The notes under the pieces: generated by a model
What the model was told of the DNA's origin: nothing
Seen by the model: only the letters and a program-made list of their open reading frames with translations
Database searches by the model: none
Shown here: piece after piece, positions 43,904 through 52,817 of the stretch
Layout of the letters: each line of letters begins with the position of its first letter
How positions within the stretch are numbered: position 1 is the stretch's first letter
NCBI GenBank assembly: GCA_034927345.1
Contig: JAYFQE010000002.1
Span: 310,001 to 374,000, forward strand
Reading direction: 5' to 3'
DNA length: 64,000 nucleotides
DNA from: JAYFQE01 sp034927345
Lineage (GTDB): Bacteria > Bacillota > Clostridia > Saccharofermentanales > UBA5734
Made by a program: the position numbers and the translations under genes

Positions 43904-45205
43904 TTGGATAAAACCGATTCAAAAAGTCAGCCGCTGGCCTATCGGATGGCGCCGCGATCGCTCGATGAATTTATCGGACAGGAACACATTCTGGGTTCCG
44001 GCAAGATGCTGCGCCGCATGATCGAAGCCGACCGGCTCAGTTCGATTATCCTGTTCGGGCCTCCGGGCACGGGCAAAACTTCGCTGGCTAGAGTTGTCGC
44101 CGCCACGACCAAAGCCGGTTTTCAAAAATTGAATGCCGTTACGGCCGGCGTCGCCGATATTAAACGGATCATAGCCGATACGCAGAACCCCTTGCTCAAC
44201 CCGTCCGGCCGGACCCTTCTTTTTATTGATGAAATCCACCGATTCAACAAGGCGCAGCAGGATGCCCTGCTGCCCCAGGTTGAAGACGGAACGTTGATTT
44301 TGATCGGCGCGACAACGGAAAACCCGTTTTTTGAAGTCAATAAAGCCTTGATCTCCCGTTCGACGGTCTTTCAATTGCAGCCGCTGACAGAAAACCACAT
44401 TCGGACGATCCTGAATATGGCGCTCAATGACCGGGAAAGAGGATTAGGGCAGTTTCCGATCGATCTGGAGCCGCAAGCTCTGGAACGGATCAGCAATATG
44501 GCTAACGGCGACGCCCGCATCGCGCTGAACGCTCTGGAACTGGCGGTCATGACCACCCGGCCCGGCAGCGGCGGCGTGATTGTTATCGACCGCGAAGTTA
44601 TTGAAGATTGCATGCAAAAACGCAGTATTGCTTTTGATCATGACGGAGAAAGTCATTATGACAACATCAGCGCATTCATCAAATCCATGCGCGGCAGCGA
44701 TCCCGACGCGGCTGTTTTCTATCTGGCCAGAGCTTTGCACGGCGGGGAAGACATTGAATTTCTTGCGCGCCGGATCCTGATCTGCGCCGCTGAAGACGTC
44801 GGTCTGGCCAATCCGCAGATGCTGCCCCTGGCCATGGCTGCCTATCAGGGCATCATGGCGGTCGGCATGCCGGAAGCGCGGATTATACTCAGCGAAGCTG
44901 CCCTGGCGGTTGCGACCAGTCCCAAATCAAACGCCACCATCGTCGCGATCGACAAAGCCATGCAGGATGTCGCCAACCGCCGGACAGGCGAAGTGCCGAT
45001 GCACCTGCGCAACGCGCCGGCCGAGGGCATGGCCGCTCTGGGTTATGGCCAGGGCTACCAATACGCCCACGATTATCCGGGGAATATTGTCGATCAGGAA
45101 TACCTGCCTGAAGCGATACGCGGCACAACATATTATGAACCGTACAGCAACGGTTACGAAGCCAGAATCAAGGACTGGCTCGACAAGAGGAGGAAAAAAA
45201 CATGA
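43904..45205 (+). CDS. rarA: Replication-associated recombination protein A (RarA/MgsA)
   Basis: RarA is an AAA+ ATPase related to clamp loaders that acts at stalled replication forks. The 433-residue product starts with PLAYRMAPRSLDEFIGQEHIL, then Walker A GPPGTGKTSLAR, Walker B TLLFIDEIHRFNKAQQDALL, sensor GATTENPFFEVNKALISRS, and the C-terminal tetramerisation region (SFIKSMRGSDPDAAVFYLAR-like: here AFIKSMRGSDPDAAVFYLAR). Start is TTG 43904 with GAGGAAA upstream. The 3' end overlaps larA by four bases. Confidence 0.95.
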   Translation: MDKTDSKSQPLAYRMAPRSLDEFIGQEHILGSGKMLRRMIEADRLSSIILFGPPGTGKTSLARVVAATTKAGFQKLNAVTAGVADIKRIIADTQNPLLNPSGRTLLFIDEIHRFNKAQQDALLPQVEDGTLILIGATTENPFFEVNKALISRSTVFQLQPLTENHIRTILNMALNDRERGLGQFPIDLEPQALERISNMANGDARIALNALELAVMTTRPGSGGVIVIDREVIEDCMQKRSIAFDHDGESHYDNISAFIKSMRGSDPDAAVFYLARALHGGEDIEFLARRILICAAEDVGLANPQMLPLAMAAYQGIMAVGMPEARIILSEAALAVATSPKSNATIVAIDKAMQDVANRRTGEVPMHLRNAPAEGMAALGYGQGYQYAHDYPGNIVDQEYLPEAIRGTTYYEPYSNGYEARIKDWLDKRRKKT

Positions 45206-46482
45206 CCCGCAAAGCTTATACCATCGGCTATGGCCAGGGCACCCGGTCTTTCTGGCTGGATGATGATCGCCTGCTGCTGGAAATGAAAGCCGCGGAGCCG
45301 GATAACGAACCGGATCAGACCGAAGAAGTCATTTCAGCCATTAAAAATCCGATCGGCAAGCCGCCCCTTAAGGAATGGCTGCTGCCAGGCGACCGGGTTT
45401 GCATTGTCACCAGTGATATAACCAGACCCTGTCCTTCATCCATTATCCTGCCGCCCCTGATCGATGAACTGGAAGATGCCGGCGTCAGAGCTGAAGACAT
45501 TACAATCGTTTTCGCCCTGGGCAGCCACCGCCGTCACACTGAAGAAGAAAAACGCCGTCTGGTCGGGGACAGGGTATATAATCGGGTCCATACGGTTGAC
45601 AGTGACCCCGATGATACGGTTTATCTCGGTATGACTTCTTTCGGAACGCCGGTCAATATCACCGAATCTGTCGCGCAGGCCGATCGCCGCATCTGCGTCG
45701 GCAATATCGAATACCATTACTTCGCCGGTTACAGCGGCGGCGCCAAAGCCTTGATGCCGGGCGTATCCAACCGCGAATCAATCCAGGCCAACCATAGCCG
45801 GATGATCGAACCGACATCGCGGGCCGGAGCCATCGAAGGCAACCGTCTGCGGATGGACCTGGAAGAAGCCGCCGATATATGCGGCTGCGATTTTATTGTG
45901 AATGTCATTCTTAATGAGGAAAAACGTATTGTAAAGGCCGTAGCCGGCGACCATCGCCTGGCTCACCGGGTCGGCTGCGCTTTTCTGGACAGTTTGTACA
46001 AAATACCGATCGACCGCCAGGCCGACCTGGTTATCGCCACGCCGGGCGGACTGCCCAAAGACATCAACCTGTATCAGACACAAAAAGCGCTTGACAACGC
46101 CCAACATGCTGTCCGTCCCGGCGGCATCATCGTTCTGGCCGGGCAATGCGCCGAAGGCTATGGAGAAGCTGTTTTTGAAGAATGGCTTCTGGCGGCGGCA
46201 AAGCCGATGGATCTGATCGAACGGGTAAAACGTGAATTCCGGCTGGGCGGTCATAAAGCCGTAGCCATCGCCATGGTTCTGGCTAAAGCCGATGTCTATT
46301 TTGTTTCCGATATGCCGGCCGAGCAAGTCGCTCATACTTTTATGCGCCCTTATGACGATCTTGGCCAGGCTGTCGACGATGCATTATTGAAACTGGGCCC
46401 CGAAGCCAAAGTCATCATCATGCCGCATGCCGGTTCGACTTTACCGGAATATAAACCGGCGTTTCATCAGAACGAAAGATAG
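45202..46482 (+). CDS. larA: LarA-family nickel-dependent racemase homologue
   Basis: LarA proteins racemise or epimerise 2-hydroxyacids using a nickel-pincer nucleotide bound to a lysine. The 426-residue product has the counterparts of the cofactor and catalytic residues: GSHRRHT, IEYHYFAGYSGGAKALMPG with the cofactor lysine, and NHSRM. TSDITRPCPS and VATPGGLPKDINLYQTQKAL-like segments (here IATPGGLPKDINLYQTQKAL) are family hallmarks. Substrate is unknown: the family includes lactate, malate and other racemases. The cofactor genes larB, larC and larE are not in this window. ATGA overlap with rarA. Confidence 0.88.
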   Translation: MTRKAYTIGYGQGTRSFWLDDDRLLLEMKAAEPDNEPDQTEEVISAIKNPIGKPPLKEWLLPGDRVCIVTSDITRPCPSSIILPPLIDELEDAGVRAEDITIVFALGSHRRHTEEEKRRLVGDRVYNRVHTVDSDPDDTVYLGMTSFGTPVNITESVAQADRRICVGNIEYHYFAGYSGGAKALMPGVSNRESIQANHSRMIEPTSRAGAIEGNRLRMDLEEAADICGCDFIVNVILNEEKRIVKAVAGDHRLAHRVGCAFLDSLYKIPIDRQADLVIATPGGLPKDINLYQTQKALDNAQHAVRPGGIIVLAGQCAEGYGEAVFEEWLLAAAKPMDLIERVKREFRLGGHKAVAIAMVLAKADVYFVSDMPAEQVAHTFMRPYDDLGQAVDDALLKLGPEAKVIIMPHAGSTLPEYKPAFHQNER

Positions 46483-46536
46483 AAGGTTTTATTAAATAGA
46501 CCAATTCATAGAGGAATAATAAGTATTTGTTTTCGA

Positions 46537-46566
46537 GGTAACCCAGGTTACCACGGTTCTTTTTTT
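46537..46566 (+). terminator. Possible terminator after larA
   Basis: GGTAAC (46537-46542) pairs with GTTACC (46547-46552) around CCAG. Seven T residues (46560-46566) follow after a seven-base gap, farther from the stem than usual. It could instead be a palindromic operator in front of iscS. Confidence 0.4.
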
Positions 46567-46611
46567 GAAAGATTAGAGTATCCATGTAATTCGCGCAAAG
46601 GGGATGACATC

Positions 46612-47832
46612 ATGAGTGAGGTCAAACGCATCTATCTTGATCATGCGGCAACAACTCCGGTCCGGCCGGAAGTGCTGGAAGTCATGCTGCCGGTATTCAG
46701 CCAGACCTTTGGCAATCCATCATCGTTTTATAAAACCGGACGCGACGCCAGGCATGCTCTGGAAGACGCCCGCAATACAATCGCCCGCTGCATCCACGCC
46801 GATCCGGCCGAAATTTATTTTACGTCCTGCGGCACCGAATCCGACAACTGGGCCATCAAAGGCGCAGCCCGGGCTCTGCAGAATAAGGGCCGGCATATCA
46901 TTACCAGCAAAATTGAGCATCATGCCGTTCTCCACAGCTGCGAAGCCCTGGCCGGCCAGGGCTATGACATTACTTACCTGGATGTCGACGCCGGCGGTCT
47001 GGTCGATCCTGAGGCGGTGCGCGCCGCTATCCGTCCGGATACCATCCTGGTGTCGATCATGATGGCCAATAACGAAATCGGTACCCTGGAACCGATCGGG
47101 GCGATCGCCGAAATATGCCGGGAAAAGAAGGTCCTTTTCCATTCTGACGCCGTACAGGCGGCGGGAGCCATTCCCATCGACGTACGGCAGCCTTGTGCCG
47201 ATATGCTTTCCTTCTCCGGTCATAAACTCTACGCGCCGAAAGGCGTAGGGGCACTTTATATCCGGCGCGGCGTCCGCCTGGCCAATTTTATGGACGGTGG
47301 AGCTCAGGAGCGCAACCGCCGCGGCGGCACGGAAAATGTCGCCTCAATTGTCGGCTTTGCCCGGGCTTTCGAACTGGCTGCCGCCGAAATGGATGAGAAC
47401 CGCCGCAGGTTGACCGGCCTGCGCGACCCTTTCATCAAAGCAGTTCTGGAACGGATACCCCATACCCGGCTGAACGGACATCCCAGCATCCGGCTGCCCA
47501 ACAATATCAATTTGTCGTTTGAATTTATCGAAGGAGAATCGATCCTGCTTTTGTTGGATCATTATGGATATGAGTGCTCCAGCGGCTCAGCCTGCACATC
47601 CGGATCCCTTGATCCGTCGCATGTGCTGCTGGCGATCGGTCTGCCTCATGAAATAGCCCACGGTTCGCTGCGCGTCACCCTCGGCAAGTCGACAACCAAA
47701 GAGGATCTGGATGCTTTAGTTGAAGATCTCGCGGTTATTGTTCAGCGCCTGCGTGATATGTCGCCGCTTTATGATGACTTTATAAAAAACAGGCAATCCC
47801 TGGTGACTAACGGCGCCAGTTGTGAAAGGTGA
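46612..47832 (+). CDS. iscS: Cysteine desulfurase IscS/NifS
   Basis: Second desulfurase of the window, 406 residues. It has YLDHAATTPVRPEV, TSCGTESDNWAIKG, the histidine pair in KIEHHAVLHS, the PLP lysine in SFSGHKLYAPKG and the persulfide loop CSSGSACTSGSLDPSHVL, which is closer to canonical IscS than the 39.2-kb copy. It is followed by an IscU scaffold gene and mnmA, so it should feed both Fe-S assembly and 2-thiouridine synthesis. AAAGGGG precedes the ATG. No IscR-type regulator is visible. Confidence 0.95.
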   Translation: MSEVKRIYLDHAATTPVRPEVLEVMLPVFSQTFGNPSSFYKTGRDARHALEDARNTIARCIHADPAEIYFTSCGTESDNWAIKGAARALQNKGRHIITSKIEHHAVLHSCEALAGQGYDITYLDVDAGGLVDPEAVRAAIRPDTILVSIMMANNEIGTLEPIGAIAEICREKKVLFHSDAVQAAGAIPIDVRQPCADMLSFSGHKLYAPKGVGALYIRRGVRLANFMDGGAQERNRRGGTENVASIVGFARAFELAAAEMDENRRRLTGLRDPFIKAVLERIPHTRLNGHPSIRLPNNINLSFEFIEGESILLLLDHYGYECSSGSACTSGSLDPSHVLLAIGLPHEIAHGSLRVTLGKSTTKEDLDALVEDLAVIVQRLRDMSPLYDDFIKNRQSLVTNGASCER

Positions 47833-47841
47833 GTCGGTATT

Positions 47842-48276
47842 ATGGAATATAGTGAAAAAGTAATGGATCATTTCATGCATCCGCGCAATGTCGGAGAAAT
47901 TGAAGACGCCGATGCCGTCGGTCTGGTTGGCAATCCCAAATGCGGCGATATCATGAAAGTATTCCTTAAAATTGAAAACGGCATCATTGTCGACGCCAAA
48001 TTCAAGACTTTCGGCTGCGGTTCGGCTATTGCCACCAGCAGCATGGCGACTGAAATGATCAAAGGCAAATCGCTCGACGAGGCGCTTTCCCTGACCAATA
48101 AGGCGGTGGCTGAAGCGCTGGACGGATTGCCGCCGATTAAAATGCACTGCTCTCTGCTCGCCGAACAGGCGGTTAAAGCCGCCCTAAAGGAGTATTACGA
48201 GAAGAACGGGCTCATGAACGATCAGAACCGGCATATGTTTGACAAGCTGGACGAAGACGCCCATGACGCCTGCTGA
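47842..48276 (+). CDS. iscU: Iron-sulfur cluster scaffold IscU/NifU N-terminal type
   Basis: Scaffold on which Fe-S clusters are built. The 144-residue product has YSEKVMDHFMHPRNVGEIED and the three ligand cysteines in NPKCGD, FGCGSAIATSS and MHCSLLAEQA, with the asparagine/aspartate positions of IscU. It has no C-terminal NifU Fe-S domain. It starts nine bases after iscS; mnmA begins inside its 3' end. Confidence 0.95.
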   Translation: MEYSEKVMDHFMHPRNVGEIEDADAVGLVGNPKCGDIMKVFLKIENGIIVDAKFKTFGCGSAIATSSMATEMIKGKSLDEALSLTNKAVAEALDGLPPIKMHCSLLAEQAVKAALKEYYEKNGLMNDQNRHMFDKLDEDAHDAC

Positions 48277-49414
48277 TATAACAGGAACATCCTGCAGCCG
48301 CGCCCTTGATTCTGACTGCGGGGCAGGCGTAGGGAAGAGCGTGCTTTTAGGCATGAGCGGCGGAGTGGACAGCTCCGTCGCTTCTTTGTTGCTGCGCCGG
48401 CAGGGTTGGCAGGTCCGGGGACTGACCATGATCACGCACGACGGCGGTTTTGCGGCGGCCGAAGATGCCCGCGCCGTGTGTGACACCCTGAGTATTCCAC
48501 TGCTCGTTGTCGATGTGCGCGAAGCGTTTCGCCGATTGGTTGTCGATGATTTTATTTCAGCCTATTTAATGGGGTTGACGCCCAATCCCTGTATCCGCTG
48601 TAACCCGGCCGTCAAGTTCTCGCTCTTGATTCGCGAAGCGGACCGGCTGGGCTGTTCGGCCATAGCCACCGGCCATTATGCCGGTATCCGGCGTAATCCT
48701 GCAACCGGGCGGCTGGCGCTGCTCAAGACGCCTTCCGGCCGCAAAGACCAAACCTATTTTCTTCATCGGCTGGACCAAAGCCAGCTGAATCGACTGACAT
48801 TTCCTCTGGAAGGACTGCAGAAGCCGGCGGTTCGCCAAATAGCCGCCGAATATGGTTTATCCGGTCAGGACGGCAGTTCGCTGGCGGTAAAACCGGACAG
48901 CCAGGATATCTGCTTTATTCCCGATGGCAATTATACCGATTTTATCCGCCGTGAATTGTTGCGGCATGGACCCTCTGACGCTTTAAAATTGACCGAACCA
49001 GGCAAAACCGTCGACATAAACGGCAAAACGATCGGCAGCCACCAGGGCCTGATTCATTATACCGTCGGCCAGCGTAAAGGATTTCAAGTCCGGACAACCG
49101 ACCGCCTGTTTGTCATCGGCATGGAATTATCCAGCAATACCTTGATCGTCGGTCCCTATGAACAAGTTTTGAAAAAACAAATCCGAGTGGGCGAGATTGT
49201 TTATTCCGGCGCCGAGTCCTTTAAGGCCGGTGATCGCCTTTTAGCGCGTATCCGCAGCTCCGCCCGCGAAATGCCCTGTCAAGTCGAGCCGGAACCCGAC
49301 GGCGATCTTGCCGTAACCTTTGAACAGCCGGTTTCAGCGCCTTCACCGGGACAATCCTGCGTTTTTTACGATCGTGATTTGATCATGGCCGGCGGCATCA
49401 TAAGGATGTCATAA
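48263..49414 (+). CDS. mnmA: tRNA-specific 2-thiouridylase MnmA
   Basis: MnmA thiolates U34 of tRNAs for Lys, Glu and Gln. The product has the PP-loop GMSGGVDSSVASLLL, the first catalytic cysteine in NPCIRCNPAVKF, GHYAGI, KDQTYFLHRLDQ, the second catalytic cysteine in SQDICFIPDGNY, and HYTVGQRKG. The start is uncertain: ATG 48263 overlaps iscU and would give about 26 extra N-terminal residues; GTG 48341, preceded by AGGGAAG, would place the PP-loop near the N-terminus as usual. The 3' end overlaps the convergent PHP gene by 17 bases. Confidence 0.93.
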   Translation: MTPADITGTSCSRALDSDCGAGVGKSVLLGMSGGVDSSVASLLLRRQGWQVRGLTMITHDGGFAAAEDARAVCDTLSIPLLVVDVREAFRRLVVDDFISAYLMGLTPNPCIRCNPAVKFSLLIREADRLGCSAIATGHYAGIRRNPATGRLALLKTPSGRKDQTYFLHRLDQSQLNRLTFPLEGLQKPAVRQIAAEYGLSGQDGSSLAVKPDSQDICFIPDGNYTDFIRRELLRHGPSDALKLTEPGKTVDINGKTIGSHQGLIHYTVGQRKGFQVRTTDRLFVIGMELSSNTLIVGPYEQVLKKQIRVGEIVYSGAESFKAGDRLLARIRSSAREMPCQVEPEPDGDLAVTFEQPVSAPSPGQSCVFYDRDLIMAGGIIRMS

Positions 49415-50225
49415 CCGCCTGTCGTCCTATGTAGTAAACCAGCTGCCGGCAACCCAAATCTCGCAGCCAATCTGCCGTTTCATGAAAAAGGCCGCCTGGT
49501 TCGCCGGGCTGATGGGCATCGCTGCCCAGAGAAATGCGCCGGCCGCCCAACTGTTTGTAGCGGGTGATGATTTCCGGGTCCGGCCAGGCATCCTCGCCGG
49601 CATAACCGGCTTTCTGCAATTTTATGATGGTCCGGGTATTGATTTCCAAAGTCTTGCCGGTATCGATTAAAATCCGGAACAAGGCGTCAAAAGCCTCCGG
49701 TGTTTCGCGATAACGCATTTTGGGGTCGTCATAAGTCGCATAACGGGTTATGTAGTCATAATGGCCCAGAATGTCGAAATCCGGGCAATGAACCATCATT
49801 TCACACATCCGCTCCAGATAGCGGGTATAAAGGGGCGCCTTGCCGTGACGGTATATTTTTTCGTCCACATAAGGGTCTTCGCCGTCCAGAATATGCAGGG
49901 ACAGAATAACCGCGTCAAAGGGGTATTCCGCTGCAATCTGGCCATAATACCGGTTCAGATGCGGCAAATAACCCAGTTCGACACCGATAAGCAGCAAAGG
50001 CTGCGCGCCGGCCTGGATTTGTCTGTATGGCTGCAGGTGTTTGAAATATTCATCCAGTGAAAAGACATCTTCGCGCCCGGCGATATAATAAATGTCCTTT
50101 TCGTAATGATCGGTGATACATACGCCATCCAGACCGTTTTGCGATACGGCGGTTCGAAGGTCAGACAGGGTTTGCCGTGCGTCCGAAGAATATGGAACAA
50201 TATGCGTATGATGATCGATCAACAT
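49398..50225 (-). CDS. PHP-domain phosphatase, histidinol-phosphatase (HisK/HisJ) type
   Basis: The 275-residue product starts MLIDHHTHIVPYSSDARQT with the first metal-binding H-x-H, then GVCITDHYEKD, IGVELGYLP, HYDYITRYA and SLGSDAHQPGEPG, the four PHP metal motifs. It resembles HisJ-type histidinol phosphatases of Gram-positives, which make histidinol; other PHP phosphoesterases look alike, and no other his gene is nearby. Start 50225 follows AGAGG; the frame extends to 50249 without a better site. Divergent from the M18 peptidase gene. Confidence 0.8.
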   Translation of the reverse strand: MLIDHHTHIVPYSSDARQTLSDLRTAVSQNGLDGVCITDHYEKDIYYIAGREDVFSLDEYFKHLQPYRQIQAGAQPLLLIGVELGYLPHLNRYYGQIAAEYPFDAVILSLHILDGEDPYVDEKIYRHGKAPLYTRYLERMCEMMVHCPDFDILGHYDYITRYATYDDPKMRYRETPEAFDALFRILIDTGKTLEINTRTIIKLQKAGYAGEDAWPDPEIITRYKQLGGRRISLGSDAHQPGEPGGLFHETADWLRDLGCRQLVYYIGRQAVMTSL

Positions 50226-50346
50226 GATATGGCCTCTGTCCCGCAGCAATGGTCAGCGCTGCTAAAATTCCCTTTTCTGACCCAGAAATGTATTATAATA
50301 CAGAAAGATCATGCCCGTCCAATACCCGACGGTTTAGGAGGTCAAA

Positions 50347-51813
50347 ATGAAAGAGAAAAAACAATTGGTCGAAAAAGACAAACAAACGTCTCAAGCATCA
50401 GAAGCCGGCAAAAATCTGAAAAAGAAATTGCAGGCGGATTTCCCGAATCTCTGGGACAAGGCCGCCGCGGCCGATCGTGAGCTGGTGATGTCTTTTGCCG
50501 AGGAATACAAACAATTCATCACTCTGGCCAAGACAGAACGCGAGTTTGTGACGGTTGCTGTTGAAACCCTGGAAAACATGGGATTTGTCACGCTGGAATC
50601 TTTGGACGCCCTGCCGGCCGGCAGCAAAGTGTATACGTCGATTCGCGGCAAAGGCCTGGTTGCAGCTGTCATCGGCAGTAAACCGGCTGCCGGGGGATTC
50701 AATCTGGTCGGCGCGCATATCGACGCGCCCCGGCTTGATCTCAAGCCTTTGCCGGTCTATGAGGATAATGAACTGGTTTATGCCAAAACCCATTATTATG
50801 GCGGCATCAAAAAATATCAATGGCCGGCGGTGCCTCTTGCTTTGCACGGCATTATTTTTAAAGCCGACGGTTCGCCGCTGACGGTCAATATCGGCGAGTC
50901 GCCGGATGACCCGGTTCTGACCATCACCGATCTGCTGCCGCATCTGGGAACCGAGCAGATGGGACGGAACGCGCGCGAGGTCATCCGCGGTGAAGAAATG
51001 AACATTCTCCTCGGCGGCATGCCTTACCCGGACGCCGAGTTATCCGGCCGCTTCAAATTGGGAATTCTCCAATGGCTGCAGGAGCATTACGGCCTGGCCG
51101 AAAAAGATTTTGTCAGCGCGGAGCTGGAAGTCGTCCCGGCCGGGCCGGCGCGCGATGTCGGACTGGACGGCAGCATGATCGGAGCTTATGGCCAGGATGA
51201 CCGGGTGTGCGCTTTCCCGGCGCTTGTGGCGCTGACCAGTATTGAAAAACCGGAGCGGACGGTCGCCTGCCTGCTGTTCGACAAAGAAGAAACCGGCAGC
51301 GAAGGCAATACGGGCGCTCAGTCCAGGGCTTATGAATATGCGCTGCAGGAAATATTCGAACGCAGCAGCGAACCGGGGCAGTCCAATCTGGCTTTTGCCC
51401 GCATGTTATCCCGCTGCCAGATGCTTTCAGCCGATGTCAGCGCCGCTTTCGACCCGACTTTCGCTTCGGTTTACGACGCCCGCAACAGCAGCTTTCTGGG
51501 ACATGGCCTCAGTATGCTGAAATATGTCGGTTCCCGCGGCAAAAGCGGAACCAGCGACGCCAACGGCGAATTCTTCTCCCGGATTATCCGGCTGTTCCAG
51601 GCGGAACAGATACCCTGGCAAACCGGGGAACTGGGGAAAGTCGACGCCGGCGGCGGCGGAACCATCGCCATGTATCTGGCCAACCTGGGCATGGAAGTCA
51701 TCGACTGCGGCGTACCGGTTCTATCCATGCATTCGCCATTTGAGATAACCAGCAAGATTGATCTGTATTATACTTATCTGGCTTATCGGGCTTTTCTGGA
51801 GCATTTGTCTTAA
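50347..51813 (+). CDS. M18-family zinc aminopeptidase
   Basis: Cytosolic di-zinc aminopeptidase preferring acidic or neutral N-terminal residues. The 488-residue product has the family motifs GAHIDAPRLDLKP (His ligand), HYYGGIKKYQW, GQDDRVCAFPAL (bridging Asp), DKEETGSEGNTGA (Glu pair) and VLSMHSPFEITSKIDL (last His). The Lys-rich first 30 residues are an extension. TTAGGAGG precedes the ATG. A TATAAT (50294-50299) upstream is probably its -10, but I see no good -35. Confidence 0.93.
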   Translation: MKEKKQLVEKDKQTSQASEAGKNLKKKLQADFPNLWDKAAAADRELVMSFAEEYKQFITLAKTEREFVTVAVETLENMGFVTLESLDALPAGSKVYTSIRGKGLVAAVIGSKPAAGGFNLVGAHIDAPRLDLKPLPVYEDNELVYAKTHYYGGIKKYQWPAVPLALHGIIFKADGSPLTVNIGESPDDPVLTITDLLPHLGTEQMGRNAREVIRGEEMNILLGGMPYPDAELSGRFKLGILQWLQEHYGLAEKDFVSAELEVVPAGPARDVGLDGSMIGAYGQDDRVCAFPALVALTSIEKPERTVACLLFDKEETGSEGNTGAQSRAYEYALQEIFERSSEPGQSNLAFARMLSRCQMLSADVSAAFDPTFASVYDARNSSFLGHGLSMLKYVGSRGKSGTSDANGEFFSRIIRLFQAEQIPWQTGELGKVDAGGGGTIAMYLANLGMEVIDCGVPVLSMHSPFEITSKIDLYYTYLAYRAFLEHLS

Positions 51814-51815
51814 AT

Positions 51816-52817
51816 ATGACGGCTCAGACCGTTTTTCCGGACAACGCATCCGGCATGTTGCCGGATGCGGCAGCTTGCCGCTTGTGCCCCCGCCGCTGCG
51901 GCGCCGGCCGCACCGTCTCCCAACCGGGCTGGTGCGGCGCCAGGGAAGACCCGGGTGATTTTCGGATCGCCCGATTAATGGTCCACCATTGGGAAGAACC
52001 GTTCATCAGCGGCAGCAGGGGGTCGGGAGCGGTTTTTTTCAGCGGCTGCAATCTAGGCTGCTGTTTTTGCCAGAACAATTCGATCAGCCGGCAATTCCAG
52101 GGAAAAATGATCCATGGCGCCGATTTGCTCCAGGCAGTGCTCCGGCTGCATCAGGCCGGGGTCCATAATCTCAATCTGGTTACACCCAGCCATTATGTCC
52201 GTGATCTGCCGGCCTGGCTGGCCGTCTTGTTCCGGGAACCGGACTGGGCTGCCAGACCCCTGCCGGTCGTCTGGAACAGCAGCGCTTATGAAACAACAGC
52301 CGCGCTGCGTTGCCTCGACGGTCTGATCGACATTTATCTGCCTGATCTGAAATACCACGAGAGCGCCCTTTCGGCTGAATTAGCCGGAGCGCCGGATTAT
52401 TTTGCCGCAGCGTCGGCGGCGGTCCTGGAAATGTTCCGCCAGCAGCCGCATCCTGTCTGGGACGACGAAGGCCTGATGCTAAGGGGCATGGCGGTCCGGC
52501 ATCTTGTTTTGCCCGGACATTGGCAGGATTCCTGCCGGATTATTGATTTTCTGGCGGTCAATCTGCCGCCGGATCTGCCGCTGTCCTTAATGAGCCAGTA
52601 TACGCCGCAGCCGCATCGAAATCGCCAGTGTCTGGCCGGCTGTCCTCAGGGACCGGAAGAATTGCTCTGGCCGGACGGCCATCCGGAACTGGACCGCCGG
52701 CTGACCACCTATGAATACCGCAAGGTAACCGATTATGCGCTGAAAAAAGGATTTACCCATATTCTTGGACAGGACCGCTCATCGGCCAGCAGCTTTTATA
52801 CGCCTGATTTTTTTTGA
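51816..52817 (+). CDS. PflX-like radical SAM protein (COG1313)
   Basis: Relative of pyruvate formate-lyase activating enzymes, function unknown. The 333-residue product has an N-terminal cysteine motif (CRLCPRRCGAGR, then GWCGAR) and the radical SAM cluster motif CNLGCCFCQN, followed by the barrel strands NLVTPSHYVRDLP and IDIYLPDLKYH. It starts two bases after the peptidase stop, in the same transcript. Its last 22 bases overlap the convergent recombinase gene. Confidence 0.9.
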   Translation: MTAQTVFPDNASGMLPDAAACRLCPRRCGAGRTVSQPGWCGAREDPGDFRIARLMVHHWEEPFISGSRGSGAVFFSGCNLGCCFCQNNSISRQFQGKMIHGADLLQAVLRLHQAGVHNLNLVTPSHYVRDLPAWLAVLFREPDWAARPLPVVWNSSAYETTAALRCLDGLIDIYLPDLKYHESALSAELAGAPDYFAAASAAVLEMFRQQPHPVWDDEGLMLRGMAVRHLVLPGHWQDSCRIIDFLAVNLPPDLPLSLMSQYTPQPHRNRQCLAGCPQGPEELLWPDGHPELDRRLTTYEYRKVTDYALKKGFTHILGQDRSSASSFYTPDFF

